Below, in pieces: positions 1-7,263 of a DNA stretch of 51,969 nucleotides. The position numbers and the translations under genes were made by a program. The notes under the pieces are model-generated. The model was not told where the DNA came from and searched no databases. It saw only the letters and a list, made by a program, of their open reading frames with translations. The stretch spans positions 1 to 51,969 of the forward strand of contig SVSG01000015.1 in the NCBI GenBank assembly GCA_015064415.1. Direction: 5' to 3'. Positions within the stretch are counted from its first letter, which is position 1. The number at the start of each line of letters is the position of its first letter. Source of the DNA: Oscillospiraceae bacterium (lineage in GTDB: Bacteria; Bacillota; Clostridia; Oscillospirales; CAG-272).

Positions 1-2
1 AG

Positions 3-125
3 AATATACAACCCGGTTGGTGGGAGCCTAAAGATCGTTCGTTTGCTTATTCGTTTTTTGGAACCGAACAAGAAGCGTTTGAAGCATTAAAACGCGAAAC
101 TGAATACAAGCAGTTTTTCGAATAA
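3..125 (+). CDS. C-terminal end of an unidentified protein (partial)
   Basis: The first 125 bases carry the last 40 codons of a gene that begins outside the window; the frame starting at base 3 is open and ends at TAA 123-125. The visible peptide starts NIQPGWWEPKDRSFAYSFFG and ends in a charged stretch, EALKRETEYKQFFE. I do not recognise the family. The local base composition is more AT-rich than the following genes. A strong hairpin terminator follows about 70 bases downstream, which fits the end of a transcription unit. The alternative is a chance open frame, but the natural codon mix and the terminator make a real gene more likely. Confidence 0.5.
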   Translation, partial: NIQPGWWEPKDRSFAYSFFGTEQEAFEALKRETEYKQFFE

Positions 126-192
126 ATTTTCCTTGAGTTCGAATCCTTATTGCAAAACGCAAAAAATATCTTTTTCGTAGCCTTTATACAAC

Positions 193-223
193 AAAAAAAG
201 CCCGCCGTTTGGCGGGCTTTTTT
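193..223. terminator. Rho-independent terminator
   Basis: AAAGCCCGCC and GGCGGGCTTT form a 10-bp stem around a small GTTT-type loop, with T tracts on both strands, so it can end transcription from either side. It closes the partial gene at the left edge. Confidence 0.8.
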
Positions 224-240
224 CGTTCTGTTTGGTGCGC

Positions 241-392
241 GGCGCGGTGTGTATGCGCCAAGTTCCTGCACAAATGTTACTTTGCGCGCATGGAATTGCA
301 ACGCTCTTACTCAGATCCCGCAACGGCTTCGCCTTGCGATTTGCTCGTTTGCCTCGCCGCACCTCGCAAACTTCGACTACGCTCAGGATGAC
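241..392 (-). repeat. Family A dispersed repeat, truncated copy
   Basis: Matches the 213-bp element seen complete at 12068-12280, 44599-44810 and 47998-48210, in the same orientation as the last. The end with CGCTCAGGATGAC is intact (392); the other terminal part, about 60 bases, is missing next to the terminator. Confidence 0.7.
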
Positions 393-627
393 ACGGACGG
401 TTATGCATCGCGGATGGCGGGTCATTTGGCTCGCGAAGCGAGGTGGGGAATGACCCCTACAGGTTTGTGCGAAGCCGTTTTGTGCATTTACCCGCGGGAC
501 GGTGCGAGTTTTCGCAAAGAATACGGCGGCGCTCTTTGTATATTCCTTTTTTGTTTGAGATTTTTTTGAAAGGGGTGCGTTTTCCCGCCATACGGTATGG
601 CTTTTCGCGAACACAGGAGCGTTTTTC

Positions 628-1422
628 TTACGTGCTCTCCAGCCCCTCGATATAGCTTTTGGGGGATACGCCCATCGTTTGCTTGAACAGCTTGGAAAAG
701 TACAGCGCGTCGCCAAAGCCCGAAAGGATGGCGATATTTTTCACGCTGACCACGCCCCGCTCCATCAAAAACACGGCGTGACGGATGCGCAGGTCGCGCA
801 AATAGCACGTGAAGGGAATCCCCTTCTTCTTTTTAAAAAGCGCGGAAAGATACTTGCCGTCATAGCCGAGCTCGGCAGCCAGCACGGACAGCGAAAAATG
901 CGGGTCCGAGAAGCGCTCGTTGGTCTTGCTTACGATCTCGGTAACAAGCCCGCCGCTCTCGCGGCGACCGCTTTCCAAGTGCCCCAGAATATACAAGAGC
1001 ACCGCCTCGCTGAAAATATCCAGATTGTCCGCCGTTGCCTTGTGCAGGCAATCAAACCCGAAATCCAGAATGCGCGCGTAATGCTCGGTCTTGTCAAACA
1101 CGGCGGGCTCACCGAACACGCCCACGCGTTGCGCCAGCTCCTCGGCGCGGCGGCCGTGAAAATGCAGGTAAAAATAGCAAAGCTCGCCCGCTCCGTCGAT
1201 GCGGTAGGTCACGTTCGGGGGCACAAAGAACACGCACCCCTGCGAAAAGGGTTGGCTCTGCCCGCCCGCCTCCAGCATGCCCGCGCCCTTGACCACAAAG
1301 CCGAGCGTATACGTTTCTTGGCAGGTGCCCCCCGCCTGCGCCTTGTCTGTTTCGTACACAAAGTTCGTGCAGATCAGATCCCCTGAGCTTGTGTAGTTGA
1401 ATTTGCAGATGTTGTGCTCCAT
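628..1422 (-). CDS. AraC-family transcriptional regulator
   Basis: A 264-residue regulator. Residues 1-140 or so look like a cupin-type sugar-sensing domain (AGMLEAGGQSQPFSQGCVFF, then VPPNVTYRIDG and YFYLHFHG), and the last 100 residues are the double helix-turn-helix of the AraC family: LSVLAAELGYDGKYLSALFK then IAILSGFGDALYFSKLFKQT and the typical GVSPKSY ending. I start it at 1422 because AGAGGTG lies just upstream; an in-frame extension to 1500 would overlap the promoter. It is divergent from the transporter/oxidoreductase pair at 1568-3706, with a palindrome between them, so it probably regulates that pair in response to a sugar. The effector cannot be told from sequence. Confidence 0.9.
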   Translation of the reverse strand: MEHNICKFNYTSSGDLICTNFVYETDKAQAGGTCQETYTLGFVVKGAGMLEAGGQSQPFSQGCVFFVPPNVTYRIDGAGELCYFYLHFHGRRAEELAQRVGVFGEPAVFDKTEHYARILDFGFDCLHKATADNLDIFSEAVLLYILGHLESGRRESGGLVTEIVSKTNERFSDPHFSLSVLAAELGYDGKYLSALFKKKKGIPFTCYLRDLRIRHAVFLMERGVVSVKNIAILSGFGDALYFSKLFKQTMGVSPKSYIEGLEST

Positions 1423-1441
1423 TTTCTCACCTCTTGCCGCC

Positions 1442-1470
1442 ATTATAGACGATTTCTCCCGATTTGTCAA
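1442..1470 (-). promoter_or_regulatory. Promoter of the AraC-family gene
   Basis: On the minus strand TTGACA (1470-1465) and TATAAT (1447-1442) are separated by exactly 17 bases, 20 bases upstream of the chosen ATG. Confidence 0.8.
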
Positions 1471-1498
1471 TAAAAAAGAGGAAAAGCTCCATACATTC

Positions 1499-1541
1499 AT
1501 GGAAAATTTCCATTTACTTTGAAAAAGGGAGGTGATAGAAT
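1499..1541 (+). promoter_or_regulatory. Promoter and candidate operator of the transporter operon
   Basis: TTTACT (1513-1518) and TAGAAT (1536-1541) are 17 bases apart. A perfect palindrome, ATGGAAAATTTCCAT (1499-1513), abuts the -35 box and is a natural binding site for the divergent AraC-type protein. The promoter position also excludes the in-frame GTG at 1532 as a start. Confidence 0.6.
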
Positions 1542-1567
1542 ATAGGCAGGAAAGGAGGGATCCCCTC

Positions 1568-2437
1568 TTGTATTACGGACTATTGACGCTTTCCGTTGTG
1601 ATGTTCGGCGTGCAGTTTATGATGAACAGCCGCTATCAAAGATACGCGGGCAGCGGCATGGCCGCCACGTTTATGTTTGCCCTTTTCGGCAATACGGCGG
1701 GGCTTGTGTGCCTGCTTATCATCAACAAATTTGCCTTTGGCTTCACCCCCTTCACGCTGATCATGGCGGTGCTTACCGCGCTTAATTCGATCCTTTATAC
1801 CTTTTGCTCGCTCAAGGCGTTTGAGCACATCAACCTCTCGCTTTACTCGATCTTCGCCATGCTTGGCGGCATGGTGCTGCCCTTCGTTTTCGGCGTTCTT
1901 TTTTACAGCGAGCCCCTTACCGTGGGCAACGTGATCTGCTTCGTGCTGATCGTGGCGGCGCTTTCGCTTACGGTCGAGCGCGGCGAAAAAAAGAACGGCG
2001 GCATCTACTACGCGGGCGTGTTCCTGCTCAACGGCATGTCGGGCGTGCTTTCCAAGATCTTCACCTCGGCGGGCTTTGAAAAATGCAACGCCGCGGTGTA
2101 TAGCATCTGGGTGTCGATCGCCACGGTGGTGATCTCGGGGGTCATTCTGCTTTGCATGCTGCGCACGGTCAAAAAGCCCTCATTGCCCGCCTTCGGCTTT
2201 GCCGCAGGGTGCGGCGCGATCTCCCGCGTGGCCAACTATTTCCTGGTGGTGGCGCTGGCCGTGTTGCCCGCCGCGGTGCAATACCCCTTCGTCACGGGCG
2301 GCACGATGATCGTTTCTACCGTCATCAGCGTGCTTTGCCACCAAAAGCCCTCCCGCCGCGAGCTGCTTTCCGTCGCGCTCTCCTTTGTGGGGTTGCTAGC
2401 CCTGATCCTTTTTGAAACGGTAATTTACACCATATAA
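1568..2437 (+). CDS. DMT-superfamily-like membrane transporter
   Basis: About 289 residues, nearly all hydrophobic, with roughly nine or ten membrane segments in two similar halves, the layout of drug/metabolite (EamA-like) permeases; the middle stretch LTVERGEKKNGGIYYAGVFL is a typical loop between halves. I start at TTG 1568 because AAAGGAGG (1551-1558) lies 9 bases upstream; the in-frame GTG at 1532 has no usable site and lies before the probable transcription start. It is followed 15 bases later by the Gfo/Idh/MocA gene and is divergent from an AraC regulator, so import or export of a sugar-derived compound is a reasonable inference. Substrate unknown. Confidence 0.8.
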   Translation: MYYGLLTLSVVMFGVQFMMNSRYQRYAGSGMAATFMFALFGNTAGLVCLLIINKFAFGFTPFTLIMAVLTALNSILYTFCSLKAFEHINLSLYSIFAMLGGMVLPFVFGVLFYSEPLTVGNVICFVLIVAALSLTVERGEKKNGGIYYAGVFLLNGMSGVLSKIFTSAGFEKCNAAVYSIWVSIATVVISGVILLCMLRTVKKPSLPAFGFAAGCGAISRVANYFLVVALAVLPAAVQYPFVTGGTMIVSTVISVLCHQKPSRRELLSVALSFVGLLALILFETVIYTI

Positions 2438-2452
2438 AGTGAGGTAATGAAT

Positions 2453-3706
2453 ATGAAAAGAACGGTAAAATTCGGCATTTTCGGTCTGGGGCGCGGCTCC
2501 ACCTTCTACAAGGTCGTGATGGCCAACAACGGCGAGATCGTGGCAGTGTGCGACCGCAACGAGAAAAAGCTGGAAAAGGCCAAGGAACAGCTTGGCGCGG
2601 ACCTTGCCACTTACACGGATTTTGAGGAATTCCTCAATCATCCGGGGCTTGAGGCCATTTTCCTTTGCAACAATTTCAACCAGCACGTGCCCTTCGCCAT
2701 CAAGGCGCTGGAAAGAAATATCCACGTGCTGAGTGAATGCACCTCGAACAGCACGATGGCTGAGGGCGTGGCGCTGGTGCGCGCCGTGGAGAAGAGCAAG
2801 GCGATCTATATGCTGTCCGAAAACTATCCTTTTATGATCTTCAATAAGGAGATGCGCCGCGTGTTCCGCGGCGGCTCGCTTGGCAAGCTGTTGTACGCGG
2901 AGGGCGAGTACAATCACCCCGTCGATCCGTACGGCGACAAAGAGCTGAAGAGTCTGCGCCCCTATTATCATCACTGGCGTAACTGGCTGCCCCGCACCTA
3001 CTACGTGACGCACTCGCTGGCGCCGCTGATGTATATCACGGGTGCGTGGCCGACGCGCGTGACGGCGATGCCGGTATACGCCCCTTTCCCGGAGGATTCT
3101 CTGCTCAGCACAGGTGTGCAGGACCGCGCGGCCGTCATCACCTGCCTGAACAATGACGATTCCGTGTTCCGCATCACGGGCTGTGCCGCCTTCGGTGCAC
3201 ATGAGAACTCCTACCGCATCTGCGGCGTGAAGGGGCAGATCGAGAACGTGCGCGGTGAGCGCGACAAGGTGCTGCTTCGCTATAACAAGTGGGACACGCC
3301 AGAGGGCAAGGAGAACAACAATACCTACAATGCCTCCTGGAACGATCCCGACGAGCAGCTGATCAAAACCGCAGGTCACGGCGGCGGTGATTTCCTTGTC
3401 ATCCGCGAATTCTTTGACTGCATTCGAGAGGGACGTACCCCCGAATTTGACGTTTATTTCGCCACCACGATGGCCTCCGTCGGCATCCTTTCGCACCGCA
3501 GCTTGCTTGCGCGCGGCGTGCCCTACGACATCCCCGATTTCCGCCGCGAGGAGGACCGCGCGAAGTACGAAAATGACCACCTTTCCCCCTTCTTTGGCCC
3601 CAATGGCGAGCTGCCTACCATAGAAGCGTGCTCGCACGGCTCCAGCGTCAAGAGCGACGAGGAGATCGCCGCGCACGAGGCGCGCCTTGCCGCGATTGAA
3701 GATTGA
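2453..3706 (+). CDS. Gfo/Idh/MocA-family oxidoreductase
   Basis: A 417-residue NAD(P)-dependent sugar or cyclitol dehydrogenase homologue. The N-terminus has the Rossmann start FGIFGLGRGSTFYKVV and the AVCDRNEKKLEKAKEQLG segment; EAIFLCNNFNQHVPFAIKAL is the usual second part of the nucleotide fold. The C-terminal part carries a substrate domain with NHPVDPYG and HGGGDFLVIREFFD. The family motif EKP is replaced by ECT (HVLSECTSN), so the conserved lysine is missing and activity may differ from the classic members. I prefer ATG 2453 over ATG 2447 because GAGGT is then 7 bases away. It is the second gene of the operon controlled by the divergent AraC-type protein. Confidence 0.85.
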   Translation: MKRTVKFGIFGLGRGSTFYKVVMANNGEIVAVCDRNEKKLEKAKEQLGADLATYTDFEEFLNHPGLEAIFLCNNFNQHVPFAIKALERNIHVLSECTSNSTMAEGVALVRAVEKSKAIYMLSENYPFMIFNKEMRRVFRGGSLGKLLYAEGEYNHPVDPYGDKELKSLRPYYHHWRNWLPRTYYVTHSLAPLMYITGAWPTRVTAMPVYAPFPEDSLLSTGVQDRAAVITCLNNDDSVFRITGCAAFGAHENSYRICGVKGQIENVRGERDKVLLRYNKWDTPEGKENNNTYNASWNDPDEQLIKTAGHGGGDFLVIREFFDCIREGRTPEFDVYFATTMASVGILSHRSLLARGVPYDIPDFRREEDRAKYENDHLSPFFGPNGELPTIEACSHGSSVKSDEEIAAHEARLAAIED

Positions 3707-3722
3707 TAGGGCGGACGTTTAT

Positions 3723-3754
3723 GCGGGGGAGGACTTTGCAAAGTCCTCCCCCGC
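3723..3754. repeat. Family C palindrome (copy 1)
   Basis: A perfect 32-base palindrome with arm GGGGGAGGACTTTG, 16 bases after the stop of the oxidoreductase gene. Downstream flank CCCCCTCCCAAAACC matches other copies. Confidence 0.85.
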
Positions 3755-3816
3755 GCCCCCTCCCAAAACCTTCAAACAAAAGAGGAAGGTGCAAACAATA
3801 TGCGTTGCCGCATGAT

Positions 3817-3847
3817 AAAAAGGACGCGCCACATGGCGCGTCCTTTT
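3817..3847. terminator. Bidirectional hairpin terminator
   Basis: GGACGCGCCA and TGGCGCGTCC pair around a short loop, with A tract before and T tract after. It lies between the convergent oxidoreductase and cysteine-repeat genes. Confidence 0.75.
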
Positions 3848-3941
3848 GTGTTTGTATAGCCCCTAAAAAGCGGTGCGAGTTTTCGCCGACATCACGGCTG
3901 TGCGCTTATCCATTTGATCAAAAGGTTTTGGGTGGAGGTGC

Positions 3942-3971
3942 GGGGGCGACCTTTCCCAAAAGGTCGCCCCC
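3942..3971. repeat. Family C palindrome (copy 2)
   Basis: Arms GGGGGCGACCTTT and AAAGGTCGCCCCC around CCCA. It lies 11 bases after the stop of the minus-strand cysteine-repeat gene. Compared with copy 1 both arms carry matching changes (AGGA to CGAC). Confidence 0.85.
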
Positions 3972-3982
3972 ACGCTTTTCGC

Positions 3983-5623
3983 TTATTTTTTCTTTTTACG
4001 GATGAGGTAAATGATCGCGTAGCCGCCGAAGACCAGCACGGCAGAGCCGCCGAGCACGATGGCGATCAGCGCGCCGAGCGGGATCTTGATGATGGGCGGG
4101 ATCTCTTCTGTCACGGTTGCCCCGCAAACGGTACAGGTCTTCACCTTTTCGCCCGCTTCAAACTCGGTGGCCTCGCGGGTGACGACAAACTCGCCGTAGG
4201 TATGCTTGATCGTGCGCTTTGCATTACAGATATTGCAGAACTCGTCGCAGGTATTGGTATACTCGTGGCCGCCCTCGCGGAACACGCCGCAGCCGTTGCA
4301 GATCGTGTCGCAGGAGTTGTCAAAGGTGTGCGCGCCGACGTTCTCGCGGCGCATGCCGCAGTTGTTACAGTCGGGGTCGCAATCCCCGTCGTATACGTGA
4401 TCGGGAACCTCTCTTGTGTGCGGACAGTTGTTACAGGTGGCGTCGCAGGGGGTGCTGTAAGCGTGTGCACCCGCCTCACGCACCTCGCCGCAGGAGTCGC
4501 AGGTGGTGTCACAGCTGCTCTGATACCGATGGTCTCCCACCTGACGGATACGCTTGCAGACCTCGCAAGTGGTGTCGCAATCGTTCTCAAAAACGTGCGT
4601 GACCTCGCGAATGCTGTCTTCCCTGTTCACGCACTCGGCCTTCATCTGGCACTCGGCATCACACGGGAGGTTGTAAAGATGATGATAGCGAAGCTGAGGC
4701 ATGCCGGTGAGACAGCTCTCGTACCAATGGCACTCCTCGCTGTCCAGCGCGGCAAGCAGCGCACCGGAGGTAAACTCCGCGGCACTCATATGGGTGGTGC
4801 CGTTTTGCTCGTCGGTCTCGCCCTGCGCGCAATAATAGCAATTTTCCAGCTCGTTTTCCGCGGCAATGCTGTTGACCACAGCGCCCGCCGTGGTATAACA
4901 GCCGGTCACGACACTTTTGGTTGTAGCAAACTGCAAGCTGCCGACGATGCCGCCGTAAACGTCGGCCTTGACGGTGGCCTGCACGAAGCAGTTTTCCACC
5001 ACGCAATCGTCCTCGGCCACGGCGATGATGCCGCCGACGGTGCCAAGCGAAGCGAAATAGCTGTCACAGATGCCAAGGTTCTTGACGGTCACATGCGCGG
5101 CGGTGGCAATGAAGCCCACGGGCACGCCCTCCTCATCCTCGGACACGGCGTAAAGGCCGCTCACGAAATAGCCGTCACCGTCCAGCTGCAAAAAGTTACA
5201 GGTAAGCTCCGCGCCGATGGGCGTCCAGGCGCGCTTTTCCCCCTCCGTGGGGGTGCCGTCCGCCCCAAGCAGATCCTTGTTGACCGTGATATTGGCGGTC
5301 AGCTTGGCGTTGATGGTGGTGGGCTCGGCGGTGCGGTTGATGTAGGCGGCCAGCCAGTACAGATTGCCGGCGTTGGCGATCTCATAGTAATCGTCATGCG
5401 CCTCCTCGGTCTCACCGGGGTTCAGATACGGCTCCTCAAAGGCGCCGCAGTGCAGGCAAAAGCCGTTTTCGTAGTTCCAGAGCATATCGCAATTAACGGC
5501 GGGACAGTGCATCGGATGCGCGCCCGCGCCAAGGGTAAGAAGCGCCGTCAGCGTGCCGAAAAGCAGCACGGCAGTCAGCAAAACACCGATACGTATGCGT
5601 TTTTTGATGATGGCAGATCTCAT
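3983..5623 (-). CDS. Secreted, membrane-anchored cysteine-repeat surface protein
   Basis: 546 residues. Residues 1-35 are a signal peptide (KKRIRIGVLLTAVLLFG). Residues 36-60 hold a first cysteine cluster; 80-96 (YEIANAGNLYWLAAYIN) resembles the start of bacterial surface proteins with GLUG-like repeats, and 195-265 contains glycine/cysteine repeats of that kind (GGIIAVAEDDCVVENC, YGGIVGSL). Residues 343-470 form six consecutive units of the pattern H-x-Y/F-x3-CD-x2-C-x2-C-x4-R, followed by CTVCGATV. A membrane helix (about 514-541) and IRKKKK end the protein, so it is probably displayed outside. Paired CxxC spacing suggests metal binding or disulphides. Function unknown. Good ribosome site AAGGAGG and its own promoter; probably a single-gene unit. 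Confidence 0.85.
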   Translation of the reverse strand: MRSAIIKKRIRIGVLLTAVLLFGTLTALLTLGAGAHPMHCPAVNCDMLWNYENGFCLHCGAFEEPYLNPGETEEAHDDYYEIANAGNLYWLAAYINRTAEPTTINAKLTANITVNKDLLGADGTPTEGEKRAWTPIGAELTCNFLQLDGDGYFVSGLYAVSEDEEGVPVGFIATAAHVTVKNLGICDSYFASLGTVGGIIAVAEDDCVVENCFVQATVKADVYGGIVGSLQFATTKSVVTGCYTTAGAVVNSIAAENELENCYYCAQGETDEQNGTTHMSAAEFTSGALLAALDSEECHWYESCLTGMPQLRYHHLYNLPCDAECQMKAECVNREDSIREVTHVFENDCDTTCEVCKRIRQVGDHRYQSSCDTTCDSCGEVREAGAHAYSTPCDATCNNCPHTREVPDHVYDGDCDPDCNNCGMRRENVGAHTFDNSCDTICNGCGVFREGGHEYTNTCDEFCNICNAKRTIKHTYGEFVVTREATEFEAGEKVKTCTVCGATVTEEIPPIIKIPLGALIAIVLGGSAVLVFGGYAIIYLIRKKKK

Positions 5624-5654
5624 AATATCCTCCTTGCGGATCGTTTACGCTTAT

Positions 5655-5683
5655 AGTATAACATAATTACAGCGATTTGTCAA
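5655..5683 (-). promoter_or_regulatory. Promoter of the cysteine-repeat gene
   Basis: TTGACA (5683-5678) and TATACT (5660-5655) on the minus strand with a 17-base spacer. Confidence 0.75.
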
Positions 5684-5685
5684 AC

Positions 5686-5723
5686 AAAAAAGGACTGCAG
5701 AGCGCACTCTGCAGTCTTTTTTT
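5686..5723 (-). terminator. Terminator of the oadB-type operon
   Basis: GACTGCAGAG/CTCTGCAGTC stem with T runs, overlapping the stop codon of the small minus-strand gene at 5722-5892. Confidence 0.8.
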
Positions 5724-5892
5724 ACTGATTGTTTTGCTCGCCTTGCCGCAAGGCCTTTTTCTTGGCGACGGCGTTGTGGATCACGTTCATCAGATAGATG
5801 CTGCCGATGATGACGGCGATCACCACGAAGATGCAAAGCATGCCCTTCCACATATACTGCAGGGCGAACAGAAAACGGTCAAAATTAAACAT
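5722..5892 (-). CDS. Small membrane protein, possible OadG-like subunit
   Basis: A 56-residue protein starting MFNFDRFLFALQYMWKGM, with one membrane helix (CIFVVIAVIIGSIYLMNVI, residues 19-37) and a charged cytoplasmic tail (AKKKALRQGEQNNQ). It begins 18 bases after the stop of the decarboxylase beta subunit with AAGGAGA in front, so the two are co-transcribed. Gamma (OadG/MmdD-type) subunits of Na+-translocating decarboxylases are small, single-helix proteins that assemble with beta, which is my inferred role; the sequence is too short to prove homology. Confidence 0.7.
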   Translation of the reverse strand: MFNFDRFLFALQYMWKGMLCIFVVIAVIIGSIYLMNVIHNAVAKKKALRQGEQNNQ

Positions 5893-5910
5893 GGCAAATT
5901 CTCCTTTCCA

Positions 5911-7026
5911 TCAACCGAACAAGCCGAAGCCCGCCGCAAAGCTGAGGATCAGGCCGCCCGCGATGACCGAGGCGATCTGTCCCGACACGTTGACACCGAT
6001 CGAGTGCATCAGAAGGAAGTTCTGCGGGTCCTCCTTGAGGCCCATCTTGTGTACCACGCGGCCCGACATGGGGAACGCGGAGATGCCTGCCGCACCGATC
6101 ATGGGGTTGATCTTTTCCTTGAGGAAAAGGTTGAGGAACTTGGCAAACAGCACGCCGCCTGCCGTATCGAAAACAAAGGCGAAAAGGCCGAGGCCGAGGA
6201 TGAGCAGCGTCTCCCACTGCAGAAACTCCGCCGCGTTCATACGGGTGGCAATGGTGATGCCAAGGAAGATGGTGATGAGGTTTGCCAGCACCTTCTGCGC
6301 CGTCTCGGACAGCGAATTGAGCACGCCGCACTCGCGGATGAGGTTACCGAACATGAGGAAGCCGATCAGGTCGATGGATTCGGGCGCCACAAGGCCTGCC
6401 ACCACGGTGATGATGATGGGAAACAGGATCTTGACGACCTTGGGCACCTCCTTGCCCTTGTAGGGCATGCGGATCATGCGCTCCTTCTTGGTGGTCAGCG
6501 CGCGGATAACGGGGGGCTGAATGATCGGCACCAGCGCCATGTAGGAGTATGCCGCGACCATGATGGCGGGCAGGTACTTGGAGCCGAGCTTTTGCGCCAC
6601 CACGATGGCGGTGGGGCCGTCAGCGGCACCGATGATGCCGATGGAGGCCGCGTCGGGCAGGTCGAAGAACAGTGCCGCCAGACAGAAGGTGAAGAAAATG
6701 CCGAACTGTGCCGCCGCGCCGAAGATCATCAGCTTGGGGTTGGAAAGCACGGGGCCGAAGTCGATCATCGCGCCGATGCCGATGAACAAAATCAGCGGAA
6801 ACAGCTCGTTGGCGATGCCCGCGTTAAACAGCGTGGACAGCGCGCCGTCATACACCGCGGGGATGTTGACGATGATGGTACCAAATCCCATCGGCAGAAG
6901 GAGCGTGGGCTCCATATCCTTTTTGATGGCCAGATAGATCAGCAGGGCACCGATCAGCCACATGACCACGCGCTGCCAGCCGCCGTTCTGGAACAGCAAT
7001 AATACGTTCTCGTACAGAATTTCCAT
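5911..7026 (-). CDS. oadB: Na+-translocating decarboxylase beta subunit
   Basis: 371 residues, multi-spanning. Family hallmarks are clear: GIGAMIDFGPVLSNPK, GAADGPTAIVVAQKL with the conserved aspartate of the ion pathway, MALVPIIQPPVIRAL, and SAFPMSGRVVHKMG followed by HSIGVNVSGQIASVIAGG. These proteins (OadB/GcdB/MmdB) export Na+ using the energy of decarboxylating a biotin-bound carboxyl group. No carboxyltransferase or biotin protein lies nearby, so the substrate (oxaloacetate, methylmalonyl-CoA or glutaconyl-CoA) cannot be told; the oadB symbol is only for the family. ATG 7026 has AAGGAG 11 bases upstream. The leader contains a probable metabolite- or ion-controlled terminator (7062-7190). 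Confidence 0.9.
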   Translation of the reverse strand: MEILYENVLLLFQNGGWQRVVMWLIGALLIYLAIKKDMEPTLLLPMGFGTIIVNIPAVYDGALSTLFNAGIANELFPLILFIGIGAMIDFGPVLSNPKLMIFGAAAQFGIFFTFCLAALFFDLPDAASIGIIGAADGPTAIVVAQKLGSKYLPAIMVAAYSYMALVPIIQPPVIRALTTKKERMIRMPYKGKEVPKVVKILFPIIITVVAGLVAPESIDLIGFLMFGNLIRECGVLNSLSETAQKVLANLITIFLGITIATRMNAAEFLQWETLLILGLGLFAFVFDTAGGVLFAKFLNLFLKEKINPMIGAAGISAFPMSGRVVHKMGLKEDPQNFLLMHSIGVNVSGQIASVIAGGLILSFAAGFGLFG

Positions 7027-7061
7027 AAACGTCCGTACTCCTTTCTTTTGGGTGTCTGCAT

Positions 7062-7190
7062 AAAAAAAGACCTTCACCAAACAAAGCTTGGTAAAAGTCT
7101 TGTTTTCGACAGATGCCGATGGGGACCCGGATAAAATCGGAATGACGAGCCACCCCACGCGGCAAGCCGCGCAAACTACTCCCTTTTACT
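7062..7190 (-). promoter_or_regulatory. Structured leader with competing terminator (candidate riboswitch)
   Basis: Read on the minus strand, the transcript should start near 7190. GUAAAAG (7189-7183) can pair with CUUUUAC (7097-7091) to close a domain that contains GGGAGUAG, a CGCGG-CUUG-CCGCG hairpin (7171-7158) and a CCGAU/AUCGG stem (7140-7136 with 7120-7116). The same CUUUUAC is the core of a 14-bp terminator stem (7101-7088 with 7080-7067) followed by a U run. The two pairings exclude each other, the classic layout of a transcriptional riboswitch. A Na+ sensing class (Na+-I, formerly DUF1646) would suit a sodium pump; the GGGAGUAG next to P1 also recalls yybP-ykoY. I cannot assign the class from memory. 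Confidence 0.65.
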
Positions 7191-7197
7191 TCCTATT

Positions 7198-7226
7198 ATT
7201 ATATGGGATGCGTACGGTTCTGTCAA
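7198..7226 (-). promoter_or_regulatory. Promoter of the oadB-type operon
   Basis: Perfect consensus on the minus strand: TTGACA (7226-7221), 17 bases, TATAAT (7203-7198). The predicted start lies just before the P1 stem of the structured leader. Confidence 0.85.
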
Positions 7227-7263
7227 GGTGTTTTTCGCTACTTTTTATTGAAATTTGGAGAAA

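Larger units (their letters stand above)
126..627. other. Gap with terminator and truncated repeats, no gene seen
   Basis: After the terminator (193-223) the gap holds a truncated reverse copy of the 213-bp family A repeat (241-392), family B text (roughly 400-470, around a GGTCATT/AATGACC pair) and, at 560-580, a fragment TTTTTTGAAAGGGGTGCG that normally flanks family C palindromes. The open frames across this stretch are different frames of the same repeats and have no start signals. Confidence 0.6.

Noticed and set aside
1532..1567. GTG start at 1532 for the transporter
   Set aside because: It lies upstream of the predicted transcription start and has no spaced ribosome site; TTG 1568 fits both.
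2396..3676. A 426-codon minus-strand frame over the oxidoreductase gene
   Set aside because: Antisense of a clear Gfo/Idh/MocA protein, no start signal.
3914..5656. A 580-codon plus-strand frame opposite the cysteine-repeat gene
   Set aside because: The minus strand has signal peptide, repeats, anchor, promoter and ribosome site; the plus frame has none.
5651..5851. A 66-codon minus-strand frame beginning MEGHALHLRGD
   Set aside because: Wrong frame over the 56-residue membrane protein at 5722-5892, which has a ribosome site and a sensible helix.
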